DNA of 64,000 nucleotides from Selaginella moellendorffii (lineage: Eukaryota; Streptophyta; Lycopodiopsida; Selaginellales; Selaginellaceae): the NCBI RefSeq assembly GCF_000143415.4, contig NW_003314263.1, positions 2,094,564-2,158,563 on the forward strand. Reading direction: 5' to 3'. This document shows, piece after piece, positions 11,101 through 26,067 of this stretch. Below the pieces are notes generated by a model, which was given only the letters and a program-made list of their open reading frames with translations, did not search any database and was not told where the DNA came from. Each line of letters begins with the position of its first letter. Position 1 is the stretch's first letter. Both the position numbers and the translations under genes were made by a program.

Positions 11101-11133
11101 AGAGCCAAAGGCAAAGGTAGCAAAAGGCGTTAG
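8109..11133 (+). CDS. RH29: DEAD-box RNA helicase, DBP10/DDX54/RH29 type
   Basis: Nucleolar ATP-dependent helicase of 60S ribosome biogenesis (family knowledge). Exons: 8109-8559, 8626-9781, 9840-9897, 9955-10080, 10129-10171, 10225-10301, 10363-10415, 10469-10550, 10603-10659, 10713-10821, 10880-11133; 821 residues. Motifs in order: Q motif ('[13 protein letters not shown]'), 'ARTGSGKT' near residue 98, 'PTREL', 'TPGR', 'DEAD' near 205, 'SAT' near 236, 'RGIDIP', '[10 protein letters not shown]' near 381. The many-exon C-terminal half contains the DBP10CT domain ('[14 protein letters not shown]', '[19 protein letters not shown]', '[18 protein letters not shown]') and a Lys/Gly-rich basic tail. 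Intron 1 is 66 bases without a stop, so its retention stays in frame. Two donors look weak (GTCAGC, GTCGGT). Confidence 0.93.
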
Positions 11134-12000
11134 AAACTTAGGCCCATATTCCATTAAAGTTGTTTTGGCCTTTGAGGAAGGAACAGTTTGGAATGCCTCT
11201 CTTACAGCACTTCAAAATAATTTATGTTTTTGTAGTGTGAACTAGAGAGAAATCAAGATGTAATGAAATAACCATAAATCATCCTTCCTTCCAACAAATA
11301 GAAATTTTCATTTAATCCAACATCATTCTCAAATGCTTTAATAGTGTATTTTTCTATAATATTTCTTGATTTTCATTTATTTTTAAGTGTTTCTTCCATG
11401 CCAGGATAAATTATGGTATGTTTGTTAAATCTAAATTTTTAAATTCCAAACCAGTCAATTCTAATTTTTCTAATTTCAAACCATCCAACTATAAAGCATT
11501 CAATTGTAAAAAAGAAAAAGTAAAAATGGTGAAAAAAAAAGTTGAATTGAAAGATAAATTTAAATGGCCTTTAAAGCCAAAAATAGACAATTAAGAAAAA
11601 TTGATTATATTTCTATTCTTTAAAATTTAAATTGTTTAACCCTCTAAAATGTTTTATTTAAATTTAAATTCTAAAAAAAACACCACTAATATATTAAAAC
11701 TTTTGTGTGCTATATTATTTTAAAGTTTCATCTTAAATTCCATTATTTGAAAGTTACTTTATATCATTGACTAAAACGTCTTGATGCTTCTTTTGTAGGG
11801 GATAAATTTAAAATGTGGAGATTGACTTTTAAATAAAAGGTAATTTTTTTATTTACTTTTCATCTAAGAAAGGTTAAATTTTTTTCCCATTGATAAAAAG
11901 GGCTAAAAACTATATTGAAAGGAAAATTACATAGATGTCTTTCTTTCTTTATATTCTAAATTTAAATTGTTTTACACCAGTCCACATTATCTTAATTAGA
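11134..12000. other. AT-rich intergenic DNA, no gene seen
   Basis: Base composition drops sharply to AT-rich right after the helicase 3'UTR. No coding match and no recognisable repeat structure was found. Confidence 0.5.
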
Positions 12001-12417
12001 AGCATTCATTGAGAAGACGTATGAGTTGATTAAGTGCAATTTTTATTGGAAGAATATGAAGGTTGATATCCTTAAATATTGTAAATCATACGAACTTTGT
12101 CAGCAGGTTAAGGTGCCACGGGAGAAGCCGGGGGGACTTTTGCAACTTTTACCTATTCCTCAAAGCTGTTAGTATAGTATCTCTATGGACTTCATCACTT
12201 GTTTGCCACGAACACAGAAGCAAAAGGAGCAAGTATGGGTCATAGTGAATCGGTTGATGAAGTATGTGTGGTTGTTAGCTCTTCGGAAGACTATCACTGC
12301 CTCAGATTTGGCTGCGGTTTATTTGGAGAAGGTTTTCCCTGATTTTGGTTTGCCAAAAGACATCATTAATGATCAAGATTCAAAGTTCAATGTTTTTAAC
12401 ATTTCCAAAGTAAGTTG
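12001..12417 (+). pseudogene. Ty3/gypsy retrotransposon integrase remnant
   Basis: One frame reads a gypsy integrase: 'FYWKNMKVDILKYCKSYELCQQVK' (end of the HHCC zinc finger; cited residues 'YCKSYELCQQVK'), then 'SMDFITCLPRT' carrying the first catalytic Asp, 'VWVIVNRLMKY' and 'FGLPKDIINDQDSKF' with the second Asp. An in-frame stop sits just before 'SISMDF', and homology ends abruptly at about 12417. No LTRs, gag or RT flank it, so it is a dead fragment. Confidence 0.85.
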
Positions 12418-14106
12418 ACTTTTAACAGTATTAGTTGGAATTGTCATGCAAAGTTATTATAACCTCATAAGATCTAAAAAACAAAAGTTAAAATTAAACT
12501 TGAATAAAACTTTTTTTTACTTAGAAATATACTCCACCAAACCTCCTTCATCTCTATAGTCATGTCTAACTTTTCAAATAGCTCCTTGAAGTGTTAATAG
12601 CAATTTGCACTCCTTCCTAGTCAAGAATATACTTTGTTTGGGATAAAGTCTATAAACTTGAAAAACTATTCATCTATTTTGAATTTATCTTTTGTTGTCA
12701 ATGATTATCTATATGTTTTATAATGCATACTAACTAATCCTGGAATATTATTTTTGAAATGCTAGACAACTCTTGTAATAAACCCCAACATAATGTTGTA
12801 TTCATTTGTTGTTAAAGCTACAAGTTTATTCCAAGTTTAGATTTAAGTGTGTACTACTTAAATTAGGCTATTGTAAATTAATTCAACTGTATCATTCTAA
12901 AGAAGTAATAATTGAATAAACCTTGTAGTTTGAACACTTTTTCCTTTGTCTCTGATATAGCTCTCATAAGGAATTAAATGTTGTTCAAATCAATTGTACT
13001 CTCTTACAATATCAAACTAAAAAAAGAACTTCCTTGCAACTCTAAAAAAAATTCCTCTTTTAACAGCATTCTCAATTGCTAAAACCATTTCTATCTTTAA
13101 GATTGGATTCATGTAAGAATTATATTCACCACCTCTTCAGAAATCTGATGTACCAACTTTCCTATATCTCTCACAAAGTTTCTCAAAATTTGTGTAGTGG
13201 TATGTTTAGAGTAACACAAATATAACTCAGTTTTATAACTTGTATAATCTTCCTTTCCTCTTATAAAACCAAATTACTTATTGATGCTTCTATTCTCTCT
13301 TGTTTGTCCTCTTTAAGTCATTGTTTGTAATTTTTATTCCTCTTTACAAGTGCATGATCACTAAAATTATCATGATCTTCCAAACCTCCCAATTGAATAG
13401 TAGTAGATTCTATTTTAGTAAATACATTTCTTTTCCTAGCTTAGATACACCAAGCACAAAAAATTCTCAAGTCCCCTATATAAAATAATTAACAAAAAAG
13501 AAAAAGCTTAAATCTACTTTACCTTTGTCATCAGTCTTAATAAAAGCCCAAGGATAACAAAAGGCTCAATTTAGCTATTTCTTTTTTGATGTATAAGCTT
13601 CTTCCCCTTGTGTTTTCTATACTAGTATTTTAGCTCTACCTAGAAATCCAAAACCCAAACCAAACAAACCCCTTCTAAGGTTGTTTGGGTTTTTTTAAGC
13701 CAGTTTAACAATGGACCATGTTTTTTCCTAAAATCTATAAGTTAAATGCATTGAAATAGAAAAGATTCAATGTATAATATACATACCTTCTAAAACTGGA
13801 TGAAGATTCTAAACAAGACAACTATGGTGTGCAGTTTAAATTCCAATCAATTGAGAGAGCAATACTGTCAGCACCTCATTCATTTAATTTGGAATATTCA
13901 TTGTCCATTAAGAAAGAGAAAATATTCTGAAAGAATGGAAAAAAGGCTATATGCAAACACATTTTTCACGTGAAAGAAATTTCGGTAATTTCTACAAAAG
14001 GCATTTTGAAAACACACCCATTTTTGCAAGGTAAAATGGCTCAAAAAAGGGGCTGAAGGGCATCAATTTTGTGCCGTGTTATTTTGGCTCTGCATTTCCT
14101 GGCCAT
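12418..14106. other. AT-rich spacer upstream of the UGT gene
   Basis: About 1.7 kb of AT-rich sequence with only short spurious frames. The last few hundred bases presumably include the UGT promoter; I can mark no motif with confidence. Confidence 0.45.
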
Positions 14107-15558
14107 ATGAAGCATATCCTGGTTCTTCCATTTCCACTCTCGGGCCATGTCATTCCCATGCTGAATCTCTGCTGCAAGCTCGCGTCGAGAGGTATCGGCC
14201 AGATCACGCTCCTCATCAACGAAGATTGCGTAGAAACGGTGGAGAAACTCCACGAGGAGCTCGTGGCCCGCGGAGATCTCAGCAAGGAGGTAGTCTTCAC
14301 TGTGGAGTCCATTCCGGTCACCTGGCCTCCAGCATTTCGAGGCAGTGCCGAGCAGATCGAGTGCTTGTCCCGAGCAATCGATGGCACGGGGAAGTTTGCG
14401 GAGGAGGTGGCCATCCGAGCCCTGCAGAGCACCAGTGTTCCTCCGGTCTCGTTTCTCCTGTCCGATTTCGGACTATGGTGGAGCCAGGATCTCGCCAACA
14501 AGCTGGGAGTTCCCAGGATTCTTCTCTCCATCATCGGGTTCCAGGAGTTCGGGATCATCCTCCAGATGCCGCGGCTCATCTCCCAGGGGATTTACAATCC
14601 TTTCGCCGGTAAGTCTCTCGAGTTTTTCTTTGCTGGCTAAGTTCCATCCTTCCCAGAGACCGAAGACGATGATCTCGAGAACAAGTTGATAGAAGTGCCT
14701 GGATTTCCAGCGTTCAGGGCCTCTGAAATCCCGCGGATCTCGCAGTTCCCGGACGCTCTCAAGTGCTACTGGGACGCGCTCATGCGATACATGACTCGTG
14801 CGAGAGAGGCCAAGCTCATCCTCGTCAACTCCTGCTACGAGCTCGAAGGCGAGGCCTACGACGCCACCCTTCGAATCCACAAGCTGCCGATCCATCTCGC
14901 CGGACCACTGCTCGCCAGCCCGCTCGATTCTGTTGCTACCTCCGACTGCTTGAAGTGGCTGGACACGATCAGATCCCCAAGGTCGGTGCTCTTCTCGTCT
15001 TTCGGTACGTTCTTACAGCTTCCATCGTCCGAGCTCGAGGAGATTCTCTTCGGCATCGAGGCTAGCGGCCAGAGCTTTCTACTGGCATTCCGGACGGATG
15101 TTGTGGTTGGAGATCCTTCTCCAACGCTGCTTTCCTTTCTGGATCGTTACAAAGAACCACAGTCAGATCCACGGAGCAAGCAGAGAGGATTGATCGTACC
15201 TTGGGCTCCTCAGCGAGAAGTTTTACTCCATGGCTCCGTGGGTGGATTTTTCACTCACTTTGGATGGAACTCGGTGCTGGAAAGCCTCGCGGCTGGCGTT
15301 CCCATGATCGGGAAGCCGATCGTGGGTGACCAAGTTGGCAACCGGAGGCTGGCGGTGGATCGCTGGAAGGTGGCGCTGGAGATCCCAGAGGACGATGAGA
15401 AGAAGTTGCGCAAAGAGGCCGTGGAAGCCACCGTGCGTGAGCTGTTTAGCAACGAAAAACTCCGGGCCAATGCTGCTCGGCTCGGTAAATCTCTCGAAGA
15501 GATCGTCCAGGAAAATGGGTGCGCGTACAAATGCTGGGACATGGTTGCTAAGATCTAA
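14107..15558 (+). CDS. Family-1 UDP-glycosyltransferase
   Basis: Transfers a sugar from a UDP-sugar to a small acceptor; the acceptor cannot be told from sequence. Exons 14107-14608 and 14657-15558 (intron 48 bp); 467 residues. The N-terminal Rossmann fold begins 'MKHILVLPFPLSGHVIP', whose His is the expected catalytic base; 'FLLSDFGLWWSQDLA' gives the partnering Asp. The PSPG donor-binding box spans about residues 350-393: 'WAPQREVLLH', 'GGFFTHFGWNSVLE', 'GVPMIGKPIVGDQ', ending in the usual Asp-Gln. One position differs from consensus (HFGWNS for HCGWNS), which is tolerated in the family. Start chosen at the first ATG, directly before the conserved N-terminal motif. Confidence 0.93.
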
Positions 15559-16348
15559 CAAAAAAAAAAAAAGGCATTAAATCATTAGACTAATTTAATT
15601 CTTAATTTCTTATTTAATATTAAATTTGAACATTACATTAAGTTGATAAAAACTTAATGCCTTAATTTTTCACTCTGGAGAGTTTAAAAATCAACGGTCG
15701 AGATCAGCCAAATCATGTGATCCAATGTGAAAAGCCTGTCTGTGAAGGATAGTGTAGGCCCGATCCCACACACGACCATTGGCTCGCGCTTCATCTCCCC
15801 GCGCGCGCATCGGGGCCGTCCAATATAGGCCCGTGCCACATCGACCGCCGGCAGCGCTCCAGCGCACGGGAGATCCGGCCGCCAGCGTGGGGGCATTGTA
15901 CGGCTGGATCCCTTCGCTGGGCGGAGCGGATGGCGCCACGTCGGACGGCGAGGGCTAGTGTTGATTCGAGAGTGTGTTCTTTGCATGTTTCCCTGTGACC
16001 ACTCAAAGAGAGGAAAAATACAGGCAGGCCATAGCTCTAGGGTTCCATCGTCTTCTTCTTAGGGCGCGCGGGGCGGATCCGGTGGGCGCCATTGATTTCG
16101 GCATCGGCACAGGTTTGCTCCTCGCATTCTTGATCAAAAGATCGATTTTCGCGTTCTTTGATTCGCGTGCTTGCTCGTAAAAGGGTATTGCCGCAGGTTC
16201 TACGCTGATTGTGAGCAATGCAGTGCTGCATGGTGTGTGATCGGCATGGCATTGCTCTCTAGGCTGAATTTTTCACTCTTGGCTTCTTCCTTGGCTTGGT
16301 TGATTCACTTTGTTTGAGAGATTTTGAAGCTTTTGCTGTCCATGCAGT
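15559..16348. other. Intergenic region and spliced 5'UTR of the LysM gene
   Basis: The first third is an AT-rich UGT 3' flank. The rest is GC-rich. A likely 5'UTR intron runs from a donor at about 16111 ('cacag|gtttgc') to an acceptor at 16347 ('catgcag') immediately before the LysM ATG. No other gene was seen. Confidence 0.45.
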
Positions 16349-16902
16349 ATGTCGGCACCAGGAACTAACAAGAGCAATGGCACGGACAAAGACCCAAATG
16401 AGGACAAGACTGACTACACCATAGCCAAGGCAGCGGGCGCGGTAATCGCGACTGGGATTGCCTGGACTGTTTTTAAGACGTTCTGGCCGAAGAAAGCCGA
16501 CGAGGAATACGAGCGCTATAGCGAGGGAGTCTCATCGTTCGAGTCCGAAGCCCAGGTATCCAAAACTTCTCATCTCCACCATTCTCGTGCTCATCTCTCA
16601 AGTTGGTGCCAGGAAAAAACCGAGGGATTGGCGGACAGAGCTGCGTCCACGATCAGCAAAAAGTTCCCGAAGTTCTCGCGGAAGCACAAATCCGGAGCGT
16701 ACGAGGTCTGCCCGGGTGACACACTATATGGACTCTCGAGAAAATACGGGGTAAGGTTGCTATAGTTTCTCTACGCTGGAATTCTCACAACGATCATCGC
16801 AATCCCTCTATCTAGGTGACTGTGGAATCGATCAAAGCTGCCAATGGTATTCATAACGATATCATAGTCGTGGGAGATAAGCTCGACATTCCAAGCTACT
16901 AG
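16349..16902 (+). CDS. Small single-LysM-domain protein with one membrane segment
   Basis: Exons 16349-16555, 16613-16750, 16816-16902; 143 residues. A polar N-terminus is followed by a short hydrophobic segment ('AGAVIATGIAWTVFKTFW', about 30-47), a charged linker, then one LysM domain covering the C-terminus ('YEVCPGDTLYGLSRKYGVTVE', here cited as 'YEVCPGDTLYGLSRKYG' and 'VESIKAANGIHNDIIVVGDKL'). LysM domains bind N-acetylglucosamine-containing glycans, but this plant group of short LysM proteins has no settled function, so I assign none. Intron 1 is 57 bases without a stop and can be retained in frame. The domain's conserved 'GDTL' and 'N' positions are intact. Confidence 0.88.
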
Positions 16903-17305
16903 AGCCGCGAAGAAGAACAAGAACAAGAACTAAGTTCATCCATCGGGTTTTTCTTTTTTCTTTTGTTTCCGTTTTTCTCGTCCCTCTTTTTTTTCTCTTG
17001 GTTTTTTTTTCCCTGGCCTCACAGCTATTATCATCCTCGTTTTTGTGGAGATTTTTTTTATCCTTGCGTTGTTTCAATGTGGAAAAATAGCATGTGGCTA
17101 TACTTTCTAAACATTGTGTGTGATTGACACCTTGTAGAATTCCTGTCTAGCCACATTGGACGTTTGTATAGGATCGTGCGTTTAACTTTATCTCGATTTG
17201 GTTATTATAAGTGGGATTAGTTTAAGGGGTAAAGGAGATGCGCGAATATGCCTCGAGCTAACGCTTTTGCGCTGCCGTCTTTGCTAGCGCTCGAGAGGAG
17301 GAGGA
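16903..17305. other. Intergenic, LysM 3' end and DUF1295 promoter
   Basis: A T-rich tract at 16945-17060 is probably the LysM 3'UTR and polyadenylation region. The remainder must contain the promoter of the next + strand gene. No coding signal. Confidence 0.4.
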
Positions 17306-18782
17306 ATGGCGAATGCGATAGACCCTAATTTCCTGGCGCTCACGGCGATCATCACGGTAAGTTTGATTCTTGCTTGCTAGCGGCGCGCTTGCCTCCCTGG
17401 CTGGGATTCCCGAGCGGTTGATTGATATTTTGATGTTCTCGCGATTCATCCGGGGATTTTTCTCGTAGATTTTGTACCAGGGCTTGTTCTTCGCGATCGC
17501 GGCCACGTTTAAATTCGACAAAGTCACGGATTTCGCAGGTACTTGTATGCGCGTTTTCTATCGATTCTAGCCGCCTTGCTCTTCTTCTCAGGTAGCACAA
17601 ACTTCGTTTTGCTCGCATTTTTGACGGCCGTCATCAACGGGACGTGGTTCACTCGCCAGGTTCGTTTGATTCTCACGCCTCGAAAGAAAAAGAAAAAAGA
17701 ATTCTCACTTCTCACAAAGGCAGATCGTTTTGACACTGCTCGTCTTTGTGTGGGGGACGAGGCTCGCAGCCTTCCTGCTTATAAGGTACGCAAGTTCTTT
17801 CGCTCCAAACCTTTCAGGAACCAATCCTTGATCTCTTTTAGAATCTTGAAATGGGGAGAAGATCGAAGATTTGATGACAAGCGCAACAACTTAGGCGCAT
17901 TTGCGATCTTTTGGATAATGCAAGTAAGTCTTTGGATTCCACACGAAGTTTTCTCTATGGTTTTTCTTTCTATCTAGGCGGCATGGGTCTGGACTGTGAG
18001 CTTGCCGGTCACGATAGCCAATGCCAGCGACATGGATCCACCACTGGAAGCTCGCGATGCGATTGGATGGTTTCTCTGGATCTGCGGCATTGTCATCGAG
18101 ATGACCTCCGACTACCAGAAGCTCAAGTTCAAGGAAGACATGGACAACAGAGACAAATGGTGTGACATTGGCTTTTGGAGCGTCTCTCGTCACCCCAACT
18201 ATTTCGGAGAGGTACGTTCGAGCTTCCATTTCCATTTATCACAGGGAAAGCTTACAAACCATATGTTTCCTCCATAGATGCTACTTTGGTGGGGGATCTT
18301 CGCAGCCGCCTCGCCAGTTTTTCGAGGCGGCCAGTGGGCAGCCATCTTCGGGCCACTTTTCCTCATGGCCATCCTCCTCTTTCTCAGCGGCCTGCCTTTG
18401 CTCGAGGTGAAAAAACTCGTTAATACTTTGGAGTGCGTTTCTAAGATCTTCCACCTTACTCCAGGCATCTGCTGATAAGAAGTATGGTTCCAATCCAGCG
18501 TACAGGATGTACAAGGAAACCACCAGGTGCGTAAAGCTTTTTCTCCAGATCTCAAAGTAGCAATCCCTCGTTTTTACAGTCCCTTGATACCTTTCCCGCC
18601 CACAAAGTATGCACAGCTCCCACCTTGGGTGAAGAAGACGTTCTTTTTCGAGTTTCCAATCTACAGCAAACATTTGGGTGAGAGATAAGCTTTCAAATAT
18701 CCCATTTTTACCTGTAAAACTACGCATAGCAAAGCTCGAGTTTATTGATTCTTTCAACCTCATTATAGGTGTTGTCGATTGA
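17306..18782 (+). CDS. DUF1295 / steroid 5-alpha-reductase-like membrane protein
   Basis: Exons: 17306-17356, 17469-17538, 17592-17659, 17724-17785, 17842-17923, 17978-18211, 18278-18406, 18465-18526, 18580-18677, 18769-18782; 289 residues. Several hydrophobic helices are spread over the protein ('TAIITILYQGLFFAIAA', 'FVLLAFLTAVI', 'LTLLVFVWGTRLAAFLL', 'IFGPLFLMAILLFLSG'). The cofactor-binding signature 'SRHPNYFGE' near residue 190 is the hallmark of DUF1295 and the related isoprenylcysteine methyltransferase/sterol reductase superfamily, and 'RILKWGEDRRFD' is typical of DUF1295. The substrate is not known. The last exon codes only four residues. The stop is 32 bp from the stop of the convergent LACS gene. 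Confidence 0.9.
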
Positions 18783-18814
18783 TCAATCGCTCGCTGCCAG
18801 CCTTGTTGATCAGC

Positions 18815-21570
<2,756 letters not shown>

Positions 21571-21990
21571 GGCGCTACCTCCTGCGCAGTGAGATCAAAC
21601 CCTGGACCTGGAGAGAGCAAAATCCAAGAACCACATTACCCTAAATTGTGCCTTTTCCAGCTCCTCGCACTAAATATCGGGAGATCGCGATCGATTGATC
21701 GAGCCGATCGCGTGTTTGCCACTAGATTCACCGCTCCACGCGCTTTCGACAGCTTCGGATCGAGCAACAGTGCTCCGGCTATGGATGAATCGCCCGGCGA
21801 CAAGGAAGGATCCTCGCGCCCTAGGAGGTGGGAGCCAAAGGATCGAAGAAGACAAAGAGAGGGGACTTTAAACTCTAGATCCGCCAATGTCGCCTCTCAT
21901 ACACACAATAAGGATGATGACGTGGCGGAAACAAAGCCAGTATTCTTGGCAGAATATTCTACGATTTAGGGTTCGCCAGGGACTTTAGGA
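21571..21990. other. LACS upstream region with a duplicated 'MDES' segment
   Basis: Around 21775-21830 the string 'gctatggatgaatcg' followed by 'ccggcgacaaggaag' recurs almost exactly at 54280-54320. It opens a short frame (21780-21969, 62 residues, beginning MDESPGDKEG) that matches nothing I know. It is best treated as the edge of a dispersed repeat block. Confidence 0.5.
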
Positions 21991-23450
21991 CTCAAGCTGG
22001 TTCATTTTCCCGCTGGAGTCCCCTTATTAAACCACCAACATTGAGCTTATGAGGTGAAAATAAATACTTTTCTTCCACAACTTTGCAATTAAAGCTTGGG
22101 ACCTGGACAAAAGTTTCGTGTACCTCACCAACTAAACATAAGCACTCCAAGTGTGGATGATGATACCAAAAGTTTTTGAAAGAAGGTGAAGTCCATATTG
22201 GCTCTGTCCCATGAATGTCAACACTCTTCAAGTGCAAGTTTTGCATAAGTTGTAACATATTTGGATGACTTTCACAATTATACCTTATGCGGTTATAAAC
22301 TTGCATCAAGTGAAGTCATATCCAAATGTAGCAAGCTATCTCTCATGAAAGCCAAGGACAAGAGTTTCTTGACGTTCTTGTACTGCCACCTTTGCAGCAG
22401 AGTTTGGATAGCTCCACAAGTCTAGAGCTTACATTCACAACACAATCTCCATGAATTTCCAGCTCTTGCAAGCCATTGCAATTGAGCTGCAATACATGAA
22501 GTGGCGTTGCCAGCAATTCGTCTTCAAGATCAGTGAACGCATATGCCGGCTGTAAGCTAAACTTCTGGCGAGGAAGACATGACTACCACTGGCGATTTCA
22601 AACTATCGCTGACCCTCAGCAAGGCCAAGAGTCTTGAGCAGTCGACAGTTGGATACAAAACTCGAGAGTTCATCATTAGTCAAGCTGTTAACCTCCCATA
22701 GTCTGAGCTCCTATATCAGAGAGAAGCATGAGTTTGTGCGTTCAGCCATTACAAGCTCAACTTCTCAAGCCTGTTACAACCTGTAACTTTCAAAACAATG
22801 TCTTTTTCTTAAGAAACTAGCTCTTTCAGATGCTGAGGACCAGCGATAGCCAGAGTTGTACTCCCATATAGGCTACACTGCGCTATATCTAGTACTTCAA
22901 ACTTAGGGGAAGCTCGCACCAATGTTTGTATATCATCATATCTTAAATTCCACAAACAGAATAAGATTATTCTCGTGAGACTTGAAAGCGAGGGGAGCAT
23001 TGGAAGTCCAGTTTTGAATCTTATATACTTTAGTGTCATGCTTGAGAAAACCCACTCAAAATCTCCCAGAAACCAGAAACTTCAACTGCTGACAAACACA
23101 ACTCAAAGATGCACAATGAATTTTTAGATTTGTCAAGCTTTGGTCAATCCAGCCCCTCACCTCCATATTGCAGCAATCGCCTACTAGCTTCTGCAAGCCA
23201 TCCATGTGTTTACTCGCCAAAGCACCATTTACCATCGTTTACCCCACTATATAATGCTATAAGCATGAATAAACTTTCTCAACACCAGGGCAGGCCAATG
23301 GAGTTCACAAAGGAATTTCGCAGCACCACTACAGTTGCAGAGGTCCTTTACATCCTCTTCAACCAACTTCTCCATTTAAAATCTAATCTGGGGAAGTTTT
23401 TATTCACAGCGTCTCAGAGAACTAGAGATTTCTCAGTCTGGTGATTGCCG
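21990..23450 (-). pseudogene. F-box/LRR gene remnant
   Basis: On the minus strand, broken frames show LRR-like text: 'SLSSLTRIILFCLWNLRYDDIQTL' region (23039-22809; cited as 'LPSLSSLTRIILFCLWNL' and 'SPKFEVLDIAQCSLYG') and 'HPNMLQLMQNLHLKSVDIHG' with 'HPHLECLCLVGEVHE' (22309-21992). Near 23300-23400 a degraded F-box lies upstream in that orientation. Multiple stops and frame changes separate these pieces. Sequence pieces of the same block recur at 54280-54720, 53690-53880 and 59220-59570. Confidence 0.55.
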
Positions 23451-23892
23451 GCCTTGGCAAAATCAATGTAAATAGAAACTCCTGCAAAGGCTGTTCTTCT
23501 CTACTGATGCGTCATTTTTTGGGATTGACCTTGGAGCAGTCCGGTGCAGTGTCTCTCTCCTCCACACTTGCCTTGCTGTTCTAAGCAGGATCTGAAAATG
23601 GAGAGGAGTTTAAGTGAGAAACTCAACACCTGGAGAAACTCAACTCCTGTAAATTTAAGTGAGAAACTCAACTCCTGTAAATTCTATTTCCAAGTTTGAT
23701 AACAATTTTGAGGTTATCTTTGAGCTCCTGCCCCTAAATTCATCTGCCCTATTGTGTCATGGGTAGGTAGATAGCCAACTATGACTGCAGTTTGTCAATT
23801 CCCACAGCTTTATCCATGTTCCATGTTTGGATTGCCGACTGGGTAATACCTTGACAGATGCTGCACGTGCTTGCCACCAGAGTGGAGAATTA
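23451..23892. other. Unassigned sequence before the first LTR fragment
   Basis: There is no coding match. A short direct repeat ('aagtgagaaactcaac') occurs twice near 23610-23670. Otherwise nothing recognisable. Confidence 0.4.
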
Positions 23893-24664
23893 GTGTGGTT
23901 CATAAAAACTTCACTCCAGCCACATGGCTAGGGCACCCTAAGGTAGAAAGTGGGGAGAGTACCCACAAAGTTTATGTAGAGCCACAGTGTTTCAAATGTT
24001 ATCCCAAAATGAAAAGGAGAAAAACAATCCTTTTGAAGGCATGGTGAGGAAATTGGTCAAGCCTTTAAACCCTAACTAAATGGTAGTGTTGGTGAACACT
24101 GTTGTGGATGGAGTAGGATTTAGTAGGGATTGATGGAGGAAGGATGTTCCCCATGTCTCTAAACATCTTAAAGGTGCTAAGGTGTGGTCAAGGGATGATC
24201 ACTCATGGATGGATAGCTTAGTTTTTGGGAAATGGGTTTGTGGTATAAATGGTATTAGGTGAATGGATATAGCTTTAGCATAACAAATTAATATGTCAAT
24301 GTTACCTTTGGGTGTTTGTAATGAAATTGGACATGTGGAGCACTTAGGCCAAATGTAAAGATTGAGTGGCATAAATGCCATTTAGGAGAATGGAAAATTT
24401 AATCGCTTACAATTTGGTATCATAATTGTTCCTTAGTTCGACTTTGATTGGTGGTAAAGTATATCACCACTTGGCATCTGGATCCTACAACTGGATCTAT
24501 CCTCAAGGAATAGCATGTCAAGAGGGCATGACTTTCCATTTGAGTTCATACGTATATATGTAAGCAATATGGTAAATAGAAAAGGGTTAATAAAGAAACG
24601 ACTTTGGGATCTTGGGAACAATAGAAAGTTTTTCTCAAAGAGTTGAGGATATAATCTTTATAAG

Positions 24665-26067
24665 TGTGAAACACAAATCTTAGATCCCCAAAAGTGGAGT
24701 TGAAAGGGTGCCATGTGGTAGTGGCTGAAGCTAAAGCCAAACAAAAGTAACACGTTTGAATTAAAAGTTTCGACTTGAAAAGTCAGAAGTGGGAGTGAAC
24801 TCTCAACAAACTCTTAAGGAACGAGCACAAAGCGAACAATAAGTGAATCTCTAAAAAAGGGACATAAGAGGACTAACATATGATACATGAAAGTGTCAAG
24901 ATTAGAGTCTGAGATAGAGTCTAAGATAGAGCTGAGATGGAATCCCAAATGGAGTCCCAGATGGACCCAAGATGGACCCAAGATGGAGTTTAAAATGGAA
25001 TCAAGACCAAGATTGACTTTGAGTCTGAGTCCAAATATTAATATAGATTGTTGGGTGAAAGCCCAAAGAGATTATCCCCCAGTAAGGGGGGGGGGGGGTT
25101 GCAAGAAGTTCCAAAAGTATAGTAGGGAGAGTGTGGGGTTGGACTCTAGTGGAACCAATTTGGCCAGGAAAGGTCAATGTGACCCAAGAAGGCTATACCC
25201 AAGTGTTGGGTGATGATATAACCATTGAAGAGTCCAAGGCTAGAGTGAATATGAACAAACAAGTGGGGTAATTTGGTAAACTATTCAAGAGCCGACTCTA
25301 GCTCCCTTGAGAGATCAAATGGTCGATGTTCCCAATTTAGATGTGGGTGGCATTATCTACTTGGATACATGGTGTGGCTAATTAGAACCTTGCTCTAGCC
25401 CTATGGTTAGGGCACCCAAAGGCAGAAGGTGGGGAGAGTACCTATGAGACTTGCGTAAGGCTGCGGTGTTTCGAAATGTTGTTATAAAGTCCCAAACTAA
25501 AGAAAGGAAGAAATGCAATCCTCTTATGTGGTGACCAAAGATGCAATCATATGGCAAGGAAGTCCTAGAGGTTAGTGGTACATAGTGGTCGGGCCTTTAA
25601 ACCCTAATTCAATGGTAGTGTTAGCAAATATGGCTGTGGAAGAAAAGAGATTTGGTAGACACTAAAAAATGGATATTGAGGAAGGTTATTCCCTATGACT
25701 ACGAGATGTTAAGGAGTGGATCTAGGATAATCACTCCTAGATGGATGACTCAGTCTTTGAGAGACAGACCGTAATGCAGGTGGTGGTCCAACGGTGGTGT
25801 TGGACAATCGGAGTGACAAAGGTGAATGGGCATGGCTTTAGTATAATGGGCTGATATATCAATGGCACCTTTGGGTGTCAATCATGGGATTGGACATGTG
25901 AAGCACTTGGACCAAGTGCAATGGTTGAGTGGCATGGATGCCATTCTTGAGGCTAGCAAGTCCCCAAGTTTGGAATAAAACTTATAGAAGTTGTAAGTGA
26001 GACTTCTCCAAGTGGTCAGAGGTGTGGCTAAGTGATTAAAGTAGAATGGAAAATTTAGTCGTTTATA
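24665..26067 (+). mobile_element. Solo LTR nested in the older element
   Basis: The LTR begins TGTGAAACAC and ends TTATA (from TTACA). It is flanked by ATAAG (24660-24664) and GTAAG (26068-26072), a 5-bp target duplication with one change. It contains the family's GA-rich repeat core (about 24890-25030). A run of eleven G near 25087 is also inside. Confidence 0.8.
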